Both the position numbers and the translations under genes were made by a program. 52,371 nucleotides of DNA. Source: Streptomyces sp. CBMA123 (GTDB taxonomy: Bacteria > Actinomycetota > Actinomycetes > Streptomycetales > Streptomycetaceae). Under the pieces are notes generated by a model. The model was not told where the DNA came from and ran no database searches. It saw only the letters and a program-made list of their open reading frames with translations. The stretch covers positions 1-52,371 of the forward strand of contig NZ_MECK01000268.1 of the NCBI RefSeq assembly GCF_014596465.1, written 5' to 3'. Below are positions 15,543 through 23,325 of the stretch, piece by piece. Each line of letters opens with the position of its first letter. The first letter of the stretch is position 1.

Positions 15543-15555
15543 TCGGGGTGACGGG

Positions 15556-16134
15556 TCAGAGTACGGCGAGCCGGTCCACCAGGAGGTCCACCCTCGGTTC
15601 GGCTTCTTCCGGCGGTAGCCGTCCCGCCCGGGTGAGGGTGGCGAGTCCGTGCAGGGCGGCCCAGAACACCTCGGTGAACATTCCCGGGTGGACGCCGTCT
15701 CCAGCAGCCTCGCTGAGGTTTTCCAGCAGGGCGGCGAAGGCGTCTTTCAGGGGTTCCGGGGTGGACTCCTGGGCGAAGGCCAGGCCGCCGTCGAGTTGGA
15801 AGAGGGCGTCGTAGACGGCGGGGTTGCGTGCGGCGAAGTCGAGGTAGGCGCGGGCGAGGGCGGTGACCCGTTCGCGGGGGCTGGTCGCGGCGGAGGTCGC
15901 GGCGCGTACCGCGGCGGCCATCTCGGTGGCGCCTTCGAGGGCGACGGCGCCGATGATCTCGCGTTTGCCGCGGAAGTGGCTGTAGAGGACGGGCTGGCTG
16001 TATTCGATGCGTTCGGCGAGCCGGCGGGTGGTGACGGCGTCCCAGCCCTGCTGCTCGGCGAGTTCGCGGGCGGTGGCGACGATGAGGCGTTCGCGTTCCG
16101 CCCGTTCGCGTTGCTTTCGTTCCTGTACCGACAT
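15556..16134 (-). CDS. TetR-family regulator
   Basis: This 192-residue protein has a basic N-terminus, the TetR helix-turn-helix (ATARELAEQQGWDAVTTRRL followed by AERIEYSQPVLYSHFRGKREI), and a C-terminal ligand domain (NPAVYDALFQLDGGLAF...FWAALHGLATLTRAGRL) like the TetR_C / WHG type. It is divergent from a DUF1772 membrane-protein gene. A perfect CTAGCA-C-TGCTAG palindrome lies in the shared spacer, so it very likely represses itself and that gene. Confidence 0.88.
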   Translation of the reverse strand: MSVQERKQRERAERERLIVATARELAEQQGWDAVTTRRLAERIEYSQPVLYSHFRGKREIIGAVALEGATEMAAAVRAATSAATSPRERVTALARAYLDFAARNPAVYDALFQLDGGLAFAQESTPEPLKDAFAALLENLSEAAGDGVHPGMFTEVFWAALHGLATLTRAGRLPPEEAEPRVDLLVDRLAVL

Positions 16135-16143
16135 GACCCGATC

Positions 16144-16156
16144 CTAGCACTGCTAG
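16144..16156. promoter_or_regulatory. TetR operator candidate CTAGCACTGCTAG
   Basis: This perfect 13-base palindrome lies in the 91-base spacer between the divergent tetR and DUF1772 genes. Another half site CTAGCA is at 16177-16182 next to the presumed promoter. Confidence 0.6.
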
Positions 16157-16225
16157 ACAGTGGAGCGGCAGCAGTACTAGCATTGCCTCATCAGCTAGCG
16201 GCACTAGATGTCCGGAGGGGTCATC

Positions 16226-16672
16226 ATGCTCAGCGCACTCGAGGTGTTCACGACCGTGGTCGTCGGGGTGATGGTGGGGGTGGAGTTCTCCGTCGCCTTC
16301 GTCATGAACCGGATCTTCGGCGCACTTCCCGAGGACAGTGGCCAGCTCGCCCGCGCCCACGGCGGCCGGATGCTCGGCGCGGTGATGCCGGTCTGGTACA
16401 TCTCCTCGCTCGTCCTCGCCGGCGCCTGGGCCGCCGCCGGATGGCACCACCACGGCACCGGCCTCGTTCTCACCGCCGCGGCGCTGCTGATCGTCAGCGT
16501 GATCATGTCCGTCCTGCTGCTCGTCCCGATCAACAACCGCAGCAAGACCTGGACCCCGGAGAACCGGCCCGCCGACTGGAAGGAGCAGAGCGACCGCTGG
16601 GACCGCTACCACTACGTCCGCGTCGCCGTCATCATCGCCGCCTTCGCCCTGCTGGTCACCGCCCTCGTCTGA
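16226..16672 (+). CDS. DUF1772 family membrane protein
   Basis: ATG 16226 is chosen because GGAGGGG lies 6-12 bases upstream (16208 is the alternative); the product has 148 residues. Four hydrophobic helices (LEVFTTVVVGVMVGVEFSVAFVM, LGAVMPVWYISSLVLAGAWAAAG, LTAAALLIVSVIMSVLLLVPI, VAVIIAAFALLVTALV) and the INNRSKTW loop are typical of DUF1772 (anthrone-oxygenase-like) proteins. In bacteria such genes often sit next to TetR regulators, as here. Probable small integral membrane protein of unknown reaction. Confidence 0.85.
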   Translation: MLSALEVFTTVVVGVMVGVEFSVAFVMNRIFGALPEDSGQLARAHGGRMLGAVMPVWYISSLVLAGAWAAAGWHHHGTGLVLTAAALLIVSVIMSVLLLVPINNRSKTWTPENRPADWKEQSDRWDRYHYVRVAVIIAAFALLVTALV

Positions 16673-16720
16673 GCCCGCGGCGCGGTTCCCGGCTCCGGCC
16701 GGGGCGAGGTCCCGCGCCAC

Positions 16721-16750
16721 GAGCAGGCGCCCCGGTCGAGGCGCCTGCTC
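16721..16750 (+). terminator. 11-bp-stem terminator after DUF1772 gene
   Basis: GAGCAGGCGCC and GGCGCCTGCTC pair perfectly around an eight-base loop. Confidence 0.7.
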
Positions 16751-16752
16751 GT

Positions 16753-16768
16753 TCACTCGTTCGAGTGA
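16753..16768. promoter_or_regulatory. Palindrome TCACTCGTTCGAGTGA upstream of gcvH
   Basis: This perfect 16-base palindrome is 84 bases before the gcvH start. It shares the core CACTCGTTCGAGTG with the site upstream of the NTF2-like gene (7034-7049). No glycine-riboswitch-like sequence was recognised in this leader. Confidence 0.45.
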
Positions 16769-16852
16769 CAGTCATGCCAGTCGGCGAAGATCTGTAGCAG
16801 GCTCCTCCCTGGCTGACGCACCGTCAGCGAACCTCGTCCTGCGGAGAACGCC

Positions 16853-17242
16853 ATGGCCTACCCGAAAGACTTCAAGTACACCGAGGAGCACGAGTGGGTG
16901 CAGACCACGGGCAAGAACAAGGCCCGGGTGGGCATCACCGACTACGCCCAGCGGCAGCTCGGTGACATCGTCTTCGTCGAACTGCCGAAGGTGGGTGCCA
17001 CGTTCGAGGCCGGCCAGTCGTTCGGCTCCGTGGAGTCCGTCAAGTCGGTGAGCGAGCTCTACGTCCCGGTGTCCGGCAAGGTCGCGGCGGTCAACGAGGA
17101 CCTGAACGATTCGCCCGAGGAGATCAACTCCGACGCGCACGGCGTCTGGATGATCGAGCTCGACCTGACCAAGCCCGCCGAACTGAACGGCCTGCTCACG
17201 GCGGCCACGTACGAGGCCTACCTCAAGGAGAGGTCGGAGTAG
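16853..17242 (+). CDS. gcvH: Glycine cleavage system H protein
   Basis: This 129-residue lipoyl carrier shuttles the aminomethyl group of glycine between the P and T proteins of the glycine cleavage complex. The lipoylated lysine is Lys64 in the conserved ESVKSVSELYVP hairpin; the surrounding barrel (ARVGITDYAQRQLGDIVFVELP, GKVAAVNEDL, WMIEL) is complete. Length matches the family. It stands alone here, without gcvT, gcvP or glyA, and its 3' end overlaps the convergent SDR gene by 25 bases. Confidence 0.95.
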   Translation: MAYPKDFKYTEEHEWVQTTGKNKARVGITDYAQRQLGDIVFVELPKVGATFEAGQSFGSVESVKSVSELYVPVSGKVAAVNEDLNDSPEEINSDAHGVWMIELDLTKPAELNGLLTAATYEAYLKERSE

Positions 17243-18207
17243 CCGGATCCCGCCGCCGCGCTGAACACCGGCTCGTGGCCGGTCAGTTCGCAGCTGGCCT
17301 CCCACAGCCAGGCCGCGGTGACGGGATCCGCCAGGTGCTCCCACAGGGGTTCGGGCCGGGGCTCGCCGCGCAGCCCGAACACCCGGGGGCTCCACAGCAC
17401 CGGCCCGCCGCGCACGCCCGGGTCGAGCACGGCCCGCACGGCCGGCCACGCGGCGGCGTCCTTGCCCTGGACGACCAGGCCGAGCGGCAGATGGCCCAGC
17501 CGCTCGCCGGTGGTGCGGGCGTGCAGGGGCGGGCGCGCGGGGGTGAGGGCGTCGAGCGCGCCGCCGGGGTGCACCAGGACGCTCAGCGTCCGGCTTCCGG
17601 CGGCGCGCAGCCGGCGGTCGAGTTCGACGGCGAAGAGCATCTGGGCCAGCTTGGAACGCGCGTAGGCCCGCTTGGGCCGGTAGTCGCGGGCGCTCTGGAG
17701 GTCGGTGAAGTCCAGGCGTTCGGACTTGGCGGCGAAGCTGCCGGTGGTCACGATCCGGCTGCCGGGGGTGGCCGCGAGCAGCGGGGCCAGCCGGGCGGTC
17801 AGCGCGAAGTGGCCCAGGTGGTTGGTGGCGAACATCAGCTCGTGGCCGTCCGCGCTCCGGCGGCGCGGCGGGTCGTCCAGCGCGATGCCGGCGTTGTGGA
17901 CGACCGCGTCCAGGCGCTCCAGGCCGATCGCCTCCGCGGACGCCTCCACCGAGGCGGGGTCGGCCAGGTCCAGCGGCAGGTGCCGCAGCCTGGCGCCGGG
18001 CACGCGGGCGCCGATCGAGGCCATCGCGGCCTCGGCCTTGCGGCGGTCGCGGCTGCCGAGGACGACGGTCGCCCCGGTGCCGGCGAGCTGCTCGGCGACG
18101 AAGTAGCCGATGCCCGCGTTGCCGCCGGTGACCAGGACGGCCTTCCCCTCGGCGCGGGGCAGCCGGTGGACGTCCCACGGCGGGCTCTGGGGTGCGGAGG
18201 AGGACAT
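17218..18207 (-). CDS. SDR-family oxidoreductase
   Basis: ATG 18207 (MSSSAPQSPPWDVHRLP) follows a GGAGG; the product has 329 residues. A Rossmann dehydrogenase with TGGNAGIG at 27-34, NNAG-equivalent HNAG near 104-107, catalytic Ser157 and Y182-ARS-K186. Length and the DLADPASV...LDAVVHNAGIAL...NHLGHFALTARLAPLL pattern are those of the retinol-dehydrogenase/WW-oxidoreductase-like group. Substrate unknown. The last eight codons overlap the 3' end of gcvH on the other strand, which is unusual and suggests the original stop was lost and read-through fixed. Confidence 0.88.
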   Translation of the reverse strand: MSSSAPQSPPWDVHRLPRAEGKAVLVTGGNAGIGYFVAEQLAGTGATVVLGSRDRRKAEAAMASIGARVPGARLRHLPLDLADPASVEASAEAIGLERLDAVVHNAGIALDDPPRRRSADGHELMFATNHLGHFALTARLAPLLAATPGSRIVTTGSFAAKSERLDFTDLQSARDYRPKRAYARSKLAQMLFAVELDRRLRAAGSRTLSVLVHPGGALDALTPARPPLHARTTGERLGHLPLGLVVQGKDAAAWPAVRAVLDPGVRGGPVLWSPRVFGLRGEPRPEPLWEHLADPVTAAWLWEASCELTGHEPVFSAAAGSGYSDLSLR

Positions 18208-18239
18208 GGCGGGCTCCCGGGGGTTTGCGCGGTGACGGG

Positions 18240-18275
18240 CTGGAGGCGGGGTGTCGTTCAACGCCCCGCCTCCAG
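18240..18275 (-). terminator. 12-bp-stem terminator after VOC gene
   Basis: CTGGAGGCGGGG and CCCCGCCTCCAG pair perfectly (12-base loop) between the VOC gene and the SDR gene on the same strand. Confidence 0.65.
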
Positions 18276-18358
18276 GGTTCCGCGGGCCGCTCACAGCCCA
18301 CCGGCAGACCGCTGTCCCCGCTGTCAGCCGGCCGTCATCCGCGCTGCCCGGCGGGTGC

Positions 18359-18787
18359 TCAGTCGACGCAGAACTCGTTGCCCTCGATGTCCTGCATCGA
18401 GATGCACGAGTCATGGCCGTCGTACAGCACCTGCACCCGTACCGCGCCGAGCGCCTCCAGCCGGGTGGCCTCCGCCTCCAGGACGGCCAGGCGCTCCTCG
18501 CCCACCAGCCCGGTGCCGACCCGCACGTCGAGGTGCACCCGGTTCTTGGCGCTCTTGCCCTCGGGAACGCGCTGGAAGTACAGCCGCGGGCCCACCCCCG
18601 AGGGGTCGGTGCAGGCGAACCAGGAGTCCCGCTCCTCGGGAGCCTGGGAGGCCTGGTACTCGTCCCACGTGGCGAACCCCTTCGGCGGCGCCGGCACGAC
18701 GTACCCCAGCACCTCGCACCAGAACCGGGCGACGCGCTCGGGCTGCGCGCAGTCGAAGGTGACTTGGAACTGCTTGATCGCTGCCAT
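18359..18787 (-). CDS. VOC (glyoxalase-like) family protein
   Basis: This 142-residue protein has two beta-alpha-beta-beta-beta modules of the vicinal-oxygen-chelate fold: QFQVTFDCAQPERVARFWCEVLGY...PRLYFQRVPEGKSAKNRVHLDVRV...LEALGAVRVQVL...MQDIEGNEFCVD. It matches the common actinobacterial glyoxalase-like group (KNRVHLDV). Enzymatic role is not known for most members. Read alone, with its own terminator. Confidence 0.88.
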   Translation of the reverse strand: MAAIKQFQVTFDCAQPERVARFWCEVLGYVVPAPPKGFATWDEYQASQAPEERDSWFACTDPSGVGPRLYFQRVPEGKSAKNRVHLDVRVGTGLVGEERLAVLEAEATRLEALGAVRVQVLYDGHDSCISMQDIEGNEFCVD

Positions 18788-18810
18788 CCGGGCACCGTAG
18801 CAGGGCGCGG

Positions 18811-19299
18811 TCAGGCGCTCCCCGGAATTTCGGCGGCCACGATCCAGTCCGCGGAGGGCGTGGTGCCGCCGGGCTGGGCGCTGAGGCGGCCGTCCTGCGT
18901 CTCCGTCAGGTAGAGGTCGTTGCCGTTGAGGTCCGACTCCGAGCGCACCCGGGAGCGGCCGCCGTCCGGGATGGTCCACGCCGACTCGGTGGTGCCGCAC
19001 TGCCCGTAGCGGATGCTCCAGTTGTCGCCGATGGCCATACAGCCCCAGGTGCCCTTCTCCCGGTCGAACGCCGTCACGTTGGTCCACGCGCCCGCCGCCC
19101 GCAGCTCCCACCGCTGCTCGGGCACCTCCTCGCAGGGCTCCAGACGCACCTGGGCGGTGCCGAAGGCGTGGTGCAGGCACGTCCCGGTACGGGCGTTGCG
19201 CAGCGTGTACGCCGCCGGCTCCGCCGCTGCGCGGGGAGCGGGCAGGAACAGGAGCACGGCGGCGGCTGCGACCGCCGCGCGCCAGGAGCGAACGGGCAT
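18811..19299 (-). CDS. Secreted ricin-type beta-trefoil protein
   Basis: ATG 19299 (MPVRSWRAAVAAAAVLLFLPA) is chosen because a Sec signal peptide begins there; the product has 162 residues. The mature part has ricin-like repeats: RNARTGTCLHHAFGTAQVRLEPC followed by EEVPEQRWEL, then CMAIGDNWSIRYGQC...AWTI, then NDLYLTETQDGRL. Probably an exported carbohydrate-binding protein without a catalytic domain. A strong GC hairpin (19318-19346) lies in its leader, and a truncated relative is at 4671-4892. Confidence 0.65.
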   Translation of the reverse strand: MPVRSWRAAVAAAAVLLFLPAPRAAAEPAAYTLRNARTGTCLHHAFGTAQVRLEPCEEVPEQRWELRAAGAWTNVTAFDREKGTWGCMAIGDNWSIRYGQCGTTESAWTIPDGGRSRVRSESDLNGNDLYLTETQDGRLSAQPGGTTPSADWIVAAEIPGSA

Positions 19300-19737
19300 G
19301 GGGTGGCTTTCCGTTGCGGCCCGCCCGGCGCTGCGCCGGGCGGGCCTGCGGGGGAGGGGTGTGATCCGTTGGTGCAACGATCAACGATTCACGCGGAGCC
19401 GGGAAACGAGGCACCACGCCCCGACGCGCGAAAGCGCGGGAAGCCGGCCCGTCCGACTTCCCGCGCTCCGGCCTCCCGCGTGCGGGGATGCCGGGGCCTG
19501 CGGGGTGATGGTGGCCTTGCTCGGCGCGGTCGGGGTCGAGCGGGTCGTGGACCCCGGCGAGCCGTGGATGCCCGAGGCACCCGTCAGCCATGCGGACGCC
19601 CCCAGGGCCCGGACGGCGCTCAACTCCCGGCGTTCCGTCGCCGGTTCGGGGGATTGCCGTATCCGACGCGGCGCCGACACGATCCTCCGTACAGGCGCCG
19701 CCTCGGGGCGGTGCGCTCCGACAAGGGAGGTCGTTCC
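19300..19737. other. Gene-free stretch with two hairpins
   Basis: No reliable coding sequence is seen between the divergent secreted-protein genes. It contains a 13-bp-stem hairpin GGCCCGCCCGGCG-CTG-CGCCGGGCGGGCC (19318-19346), in the leader of the minus gene, and a member of the GAAGTCGG hairpin family (19433-19467). Confidence 0.5.
19433..19467 (-). terminator. GAAGTCGG-family hairpin
   Basis: AGCGCGGGAAGCCGG and CCGACTTCCCGCGCT form a 15-bp stem with loop CCCGT. The single mismatch becomes a G-U pair on minus-strand RNA, so it should work in that direction. The gene it once served is not visible. Confidence 0.55.
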
Positions 19738-20031
19738 ATGCGTCGTCGGATCTGTCGTCGGATCCTCGGAGTCGTCCTGCCGGTCGCCACCGGGATGCTC
19801 GCCCTCAGCGCCCCCGCCCAGGCCGCCACCGGCCTTCTGGTGGTGAACGGCGTGCCCCACGACAACCCGCAGCGCGGCTGCTACCCCGTCACCTCGCCGG
19901 TCTCCCTCCAGAACCACACCGGCTCCCCGGTCCTGGTGCACGCCGCGGCCAACTGCCAGGGCCCGGTCACGGCGGAGGTGGACCCGGGGCAGTCCGTCCG
20001 GACCTTCGGGGCGAGCTACTTCGTGTTCTGA
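19738..20031 (+). CDS. Small secreted hypothetical protein
   Basis: ATG 19738 follows a strong AAGGGAGG site. Residues 1-29 are a signal peptide (MRRRICRRILGVVLPVATGM ending APAQA). The 68-residue mature part (GLLVVNGVPHDNPQRGCYPV...NHTGSPVLVHAAANCQGPVT) has two Cys that could form one disulfide and looks like a small beta-sandwich. Many streptomycetes export small proteins of this sort; no function is known. Confidence 0.75.
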   Translation: MRRRICRRILGVVLPVATGMLALSAPAQAATGLLVVNGVPHDNPQRGCYPVTSPVSLQNHTGSPVLVHAAANCQGPVTAEVDPGQSVRTFGASYFVF

Positions 20032-20109
20032 ACCCTGCGGATCGTTCCCGGTTCCGCTGTCGGTGAAGGCCCGCCCCGCCGGGCCCCACCGGCGCCTACA
20101 GTCCCTCGC

Positions 20110-20832
20110 ATGACAACCGTCACCACCCGCACGGTCGAATACCCCGCCGACGGACTGACCATGGTCGGCCACCTCGCCCTCCCCGCCGGCACCGGCCCCC
20201 GCCCCGCCGTCCTGATCGGGCCCGAAGGCACCGGCCTCAACGACTTCCAGCGCCGCCGCGCCGACGCCCTCGCCGAACTCGGCTACGTCGCCCTGGCCTT
20301 CGACATCCACGGCGGCCACTGGTACACCGACCCCGAGCAGATGCTCGCCCGCTGCCTGCCGCTGCTCGCCGACCCCGCCCGGCTGCGCGAGATCGGCCAC
20401 GCCGCCCTCGACGTGCTGCGCGCCGAAGCGCGTACCGACCCCGCACGGATCGCCGCCATCGGCTACGGCACCGGCGGCGCCGTCGTCCTCGAACTCGCCC
20501 GCGACGGCGTCGACCTGCGGGCCGTCGGCACCATCAACGCCCTCATGACCGGCCGCCCCGGCGAAGCCGCCAACATCCGCTGCCCGGTGTGGGCCGGCGT
20601 CGGCTCCGAGGACCCGATCCAGCCCGCCGCCCAACGCGAGGCCTTCACCGCCGAGATGCAGGCCGCCGGCGTCGACTGGCGCCTCGTCGTCTACGGCGGC
20701 GCCGAGCACGCCTTCCACCACCCGCCCGTCGACCAGGTCACCGTTCCCGGCGTCGCCCACCACCCGCTGCACGCCCGACGGGCCTGGCGCGACATCGTCG
20801 CCCTCCTGGACGAATGCCTGCCCGTGGCCTGA
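20110..20832 (+). CDS. Dienelactone hydrolase-family protein without nucleophile
   Basis: This 240-residue protein has the dienelactone hydrolase plan: RPAVLIGPEGTGLNDFQRRRADALAELGYVALAFD-type core, Asp in GSEDPIQP and His in GGAEHAFHHP. The nucleophile motif, normally GYCFGG or GxSxG, reads G-Y-G-T-G-G with Gly120 in place of Cys/Ser. Two of three catalytic residues remain, so it is probably a non-hydrolytic homologue or uses another mechanism. Read alone. A conserved Glu (GPEGTGLND) lies in the usual position. Confidence 0.8.
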   Translation: MTTVTTRTVEYPADGLTMVGHLALPAGTGPRPAVLIGPEGTGLNDFQRRRADALAELGYVALAFDIHGGHWYTDPEQMLARCLPLLADPARLREIGHAALDVLRAEARTDPARIAAIGYGTGGAVVLELARDGVDLRAVGTINALMTGRPGEAANIRCPVWAGVGSEDPIQPAAQREAFTAEMQAAGVDWRLVVYGGAEHAFHHPPVDQVTVPGVAHHPLHARRAWRDIVALLDECLPVA

Positions 20833-21017
20833 CCGGCGCCCTGACCGCGCGGCCTCGTCAGCGGTACGGCCGCAGGTCGTCGCGAAACGCCGTGCCGGTG
20901 CTCCGTCTGCCGCGTGAGTTGGCGTGGCCGCTCACCGCCACGGACGTGCGCGGCGTCCTCGGCCCGGAGGAGGAGGGGGCCGTCGACAGCCCCGACTGCC
21001 CGGCCGGCGAGCGGGTT

Positions 21018-21602
21018 TCAGGCAGCCCCGGACCCGGTCCCGGGCGCGGCCGCCCGGCGCTGCGCCAGTACGGCGATCGCCTCCCGGCACCAGTCCCGGT
21101 TGCCGCGTTCGAAGGCCAGGCCGCGCAGGCAGGTCAGGTAGGGGCCGATCCGCTCGCCCTCGCGCAGGAACTCCGGCTCCTCGCGCCCGCCGCGCATGCC
21201 GTGCAGCATCCGTTCGAACAGGTCGATCTTCGCCTGGGCGAACTCGGCCCGCTCGGCGAGCTGTTCGGCGAGCACGCCGGGGTCGAGGTGGTCGGCGGCG
21301 CGGACCTTGACCATCAGGTCGTCGCGGACGAAGGAGGGCTTGGCGCAGGCGGCGGCGAAGGCGTCCAGCTCGGCGAGGCCGGCCGCGGTGACAGTGAACA
21401 GCCGCTTGGTGGGCCGGTTCTCCTGCACCACCTCGCGCCCGGCGACCAGCCCGTCGCGCTCCAGCCGGGTCAGCTCGGCGTAGAGCTGCTGCGGCTGGGC
21501 GTACCAGAAGTTGGCCACGCCCAGGTCGAAGGCCTTGGCCAGCTCGTAGCCGCTGGTCTCGCCGTCGAGCAGCGCGGCCAGCACGGCGTGTCGCAGGGCC
21601 AT
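21018..21602 (-). CDS. PadR-family regulator
   Basis: This 194-residue protein has an N-terminal PadR winged helix (LRHAVLAALLDGETSGYELA followed by KAFDLGVANFWYAQPQQLYAELTRLERDGLV...RPTKRLFTVTAAGLAEL) and a C-terminal helical Vir_act_alpha-like dimer domain (LAERAEFAQAKIDLFERML...YLTCLRGLAFERGNRDWC). Divergent from a SnoaL-like gene; the inverted repeat TAGTCA-N6-TGACTA (21648-21665) in the spacer is a plausible operator for both. Confidence 0.88.
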   Translation of the reverse strand: MALRHAVLAALLDGETSGYELAKAFDLGVANFWYAQPQQLYAELTRLERDGLVAGREVVQENRPTKRLFTVTAAGLAELDAFAAACAKPSFVRDDLMVKVRAADHLDPGVLAEQLAERAEFAQAKIDLFERMLHGMRGGREEPEFLREGERIGPYLTCLRGLAFERGNRDWCREAIAVLAQRRAAAPGTGSGAA

Positions 21603-21647
21603 CGGGTCGGCCCTCCCTCCTGTTGCCGGACAGGCCTTCCATGGTAG

Positions 21648-21665
21648 TAGTCATGAAACTGACTA
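21648..21665. promoter_or_regulatory. PadR operator candidate TAGTCA-N6-TGACTA
   Basis: This inverted repeat lies in the AT-rich spacer between the divergent padR-like and SnoaL-like genes, near the presumed promoters of both. Confidence 0.45.
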
Positions 21666-21701
21666 ATCACATTCATGAGTATCCAAGGAGTGTGCCGGCT
21701 C

Positions 21702-22139
21702 ATGACCACCACCACCGCGGAGCGCTTCCGCGCCGCCGTCGACGCCCGTGACCTCGCCGCGCTGGACGACCTGTTCACCGACGACATCCGCTTCTACAGC
21801 CCGGTCAAGTTCAGCCCCTTCGAGGGCAAGGCGATGGTGCTCGGCCTCTTCGGGGTGCTGCTGCGCACCTTCGAGGACTTCCGCTACGTCGGCGAGTACG
21901 ACGGCACCGCGCAGACCAGCGCCGACGGCGGCGAGGCGCCGTCCGCCGTGCTGCTGTTCCGGGCGGTGGCGGGCGGCAAGGAGATCCACGGCATCGACCT
22001 GCTGCACTTCGACGAGCGGGGCCGGATCAAGGAGTTCACCGTGATGGTGCGCCCGCAGTCCGCCGTCCAGGCCCTCGGCGAGGCGGTCTTCGCCGGCCTG
22101 GCCGCCGCCGGCCTGGTCCCCGCCCCGCCGGCCGTCTGA
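21702..22139 (+). CDS. SnoaL-like (NTF2 superfamily) protein
   Basis: ATG 21702 (MTTTTAERFRAAVDARDLAA) has AAGGAG upstream; 21675 is an in-frame alternative. The 145-residue product has the SnoaL cone fold: DDLFTDDIRFYSPVKFSPFEGKAMV, LRTFEDFRYVGEY, VLLFRAVAGGKEIHGIDLLHF-type strands, DERGRIKEFTVMVRP. Family members are small enzymes or ligand binders. It is likely controlled by the divergent PadR protein. It is only distantly related to the eukaryote-like NTF2 protein at 6598-7005. Confidence 0.82.
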   Translation: MTTTTAERFRAAVDARDLAALDDLFTDDIRFYSPVKFSPFEGKAMVLGLFGVLLRTFEDFRYVGEYDGTAQTSADGGEAPSAVLLFRAVAGGKEIHGIDLLHFDERGRIKEFTVMVRPQSAVQALGEAVFAGLAAAGLVPAPPAV

Positions 22140-22143
22140 GGCG

Positions 22144-22893
22144 TCAACTCCCTTTCAGTGCAGGCCGGTTGCCGCTGGAATCGCCCGGGCCCCCTGCTCG
22201 TCCCAGCAGTGCCGCCACCGCCCCCACCCCCCAGTGCCCGGCCGCGCCCGGGCGGGTGGCGAGGTACCCGGCGGCGCGCCAGGGCCCCCAGCCGTGGGCT
22301 TCGGCCAGCCCGGCGCCCAGGGTGCGCAGGTAGGCGGCGGTGGGGGCGGTGACCTCGGCGCCGGCCAGGCCGGCGGGGGAGGTGAAGGTGAGCACCGGGC
22401 GCCCCCCGAGTGCTCCCACGCGCAGCAGGGTCTCGTAGCGGCCGGGGCCGGCCCGGTCGCGCCCGGTGGCCAGGACCCGGGTGAGGTCGAGGTCGGCGCC
22501 CGGGGGGCGGCGCATCTCCTGGGCGGCGATGTCGCTGAACTGGCCGGGTGTGAGCAGGTAGCCGCGGCAGGGCACCGGCCCGTGGCCGGCCGGGTCGTAG
22601 GAGGCCGTCCCGCCGCCCCAGGTGGGGGAGTTTCCGGCGAAGTAGAGGGTGCCGGGCAGGGTGAGGGCCGCGGTCAGCCGGGGCGGGCGGCGGTCGCGGC
22701 AGCCCGGGCAGCGCAGGGCCGCGCCGCCCGGACGGCCGCCGTACAGGTAGCAGGCGAAGCGGGCGGCGTGCAGGTTGGACCCGTACGCCGCGTACCAGAG
22801 GAGTGAATCCCCGCCGTCCGGCCCGGGACCATCCGATCCGGGACCATCCGGCCCGGGGCCGTCCGATCCGGGGCCCTCCGCCGCGGCCCACAC
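22144..22893 (-). CDS. Gamma-glutamylcyclotransferase-like (YGSNL) protein
   Basis: GTG 22893 is the tentative start; upstream codons in the same frame are not protein-like. The 249-residue product begins with a low-complexity GPGSDGPGPDG repeat and then YAAYGSNLHAARFACYLYGG, the signature glycine-rich loop of GGCT/AIG2-like proteins. A histone-deacetylase label is sometimes given to this group in streptomycetes; nothing in the sequence supports that. Four Cys (CPGCRDRRPPR and others) and WGVGAVAALLG at the end. Substrate unknown. It ends four bases from the convergent SnoaL-like gene. Confidence 0.7.
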   Translation of the reverse strand: MWAAAEGPGSDGPGPDGPGSDGPGPDGGDSLLWYAAYGSNLHAARFACYLYGGRPGGAALRCPGCRDRRPPRLTAALTLPGTLYFAGNSPTWGGGTASYDPAGHGPVPCRGYLLTPGQFSDIAAQEMRRPPGADLDLTRVLATGRDRAGPGRYETLLRVGALGGRPVLTFTSPAGLAGAEVTAPTAAYLRTLGAGLAEAHGWGPWRAAGYLATRPGAAGHWGVGAVAALLGRAGGPGDSSGNRPALKGS

Positions 22894-23325
22894 CGTCTTC
22901 ACAGGAAACGTCCGTTTGACGGACGCCGGCTGGAGAGTCTCACACAAACCCGAGGCTGACGTGGACAGGATGAACATCCGACCAAAACCCCCCGATTCGG
23001 TAGCCAACCCCTCACTACCGGTACCGTTCCGGACGCCATGGTGTTCATCGCTCTTCCCTCCGCCGTCATGCCCCTCCGGTTTTCGCCGATTAGCCTTCAC
23101 CAGTGAAAATGCACGAAATACCCGAATCGACATTCGAATCGCATCACCATTAGGCCGTTTGGCATCGATGATGAGAATTCTCTTTGACCGCACCTTCGCT
23201 GCATCCAGCGGACGCCCAGCGGAGTCATGGTGAGTGGGCGCGTCCCCTCACCTGACAACGGCGTCACCGCACGTAGCGCGTGACACGCGCCTCCCCGAAC
23301 AAACGGAGCCAAGGAACCCATCCCC
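22894..23325. other. AT-richer regulatory stretch before the Pls-like gene
   Basis: No gene is seen. Base composition drops clearly below the neighbours. It holds a GTCCGT-TTG-ACGGAC hairpin (22910-22924) and a tandem CGAATCG near 23125-23145. It must carry the promoters of both the GGCT-like gene and the large synthetase; I could not fix a -35/-10 pair with confidence. Confidence 0.45.

Noticed and set aside
16672..16852. Possible glycine riboswitch in front of gcvH
   Set aside because: No paired aptamer core was recognised; only a terminator of the previous gene and a 16-base palindrome are visible.
19381..20772. Minus-strand frame of 463 codons over the dienelactone hydrolase-like gene
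   Set aside because: Antisense shadow; the plus-strand gene has clear family motifs.
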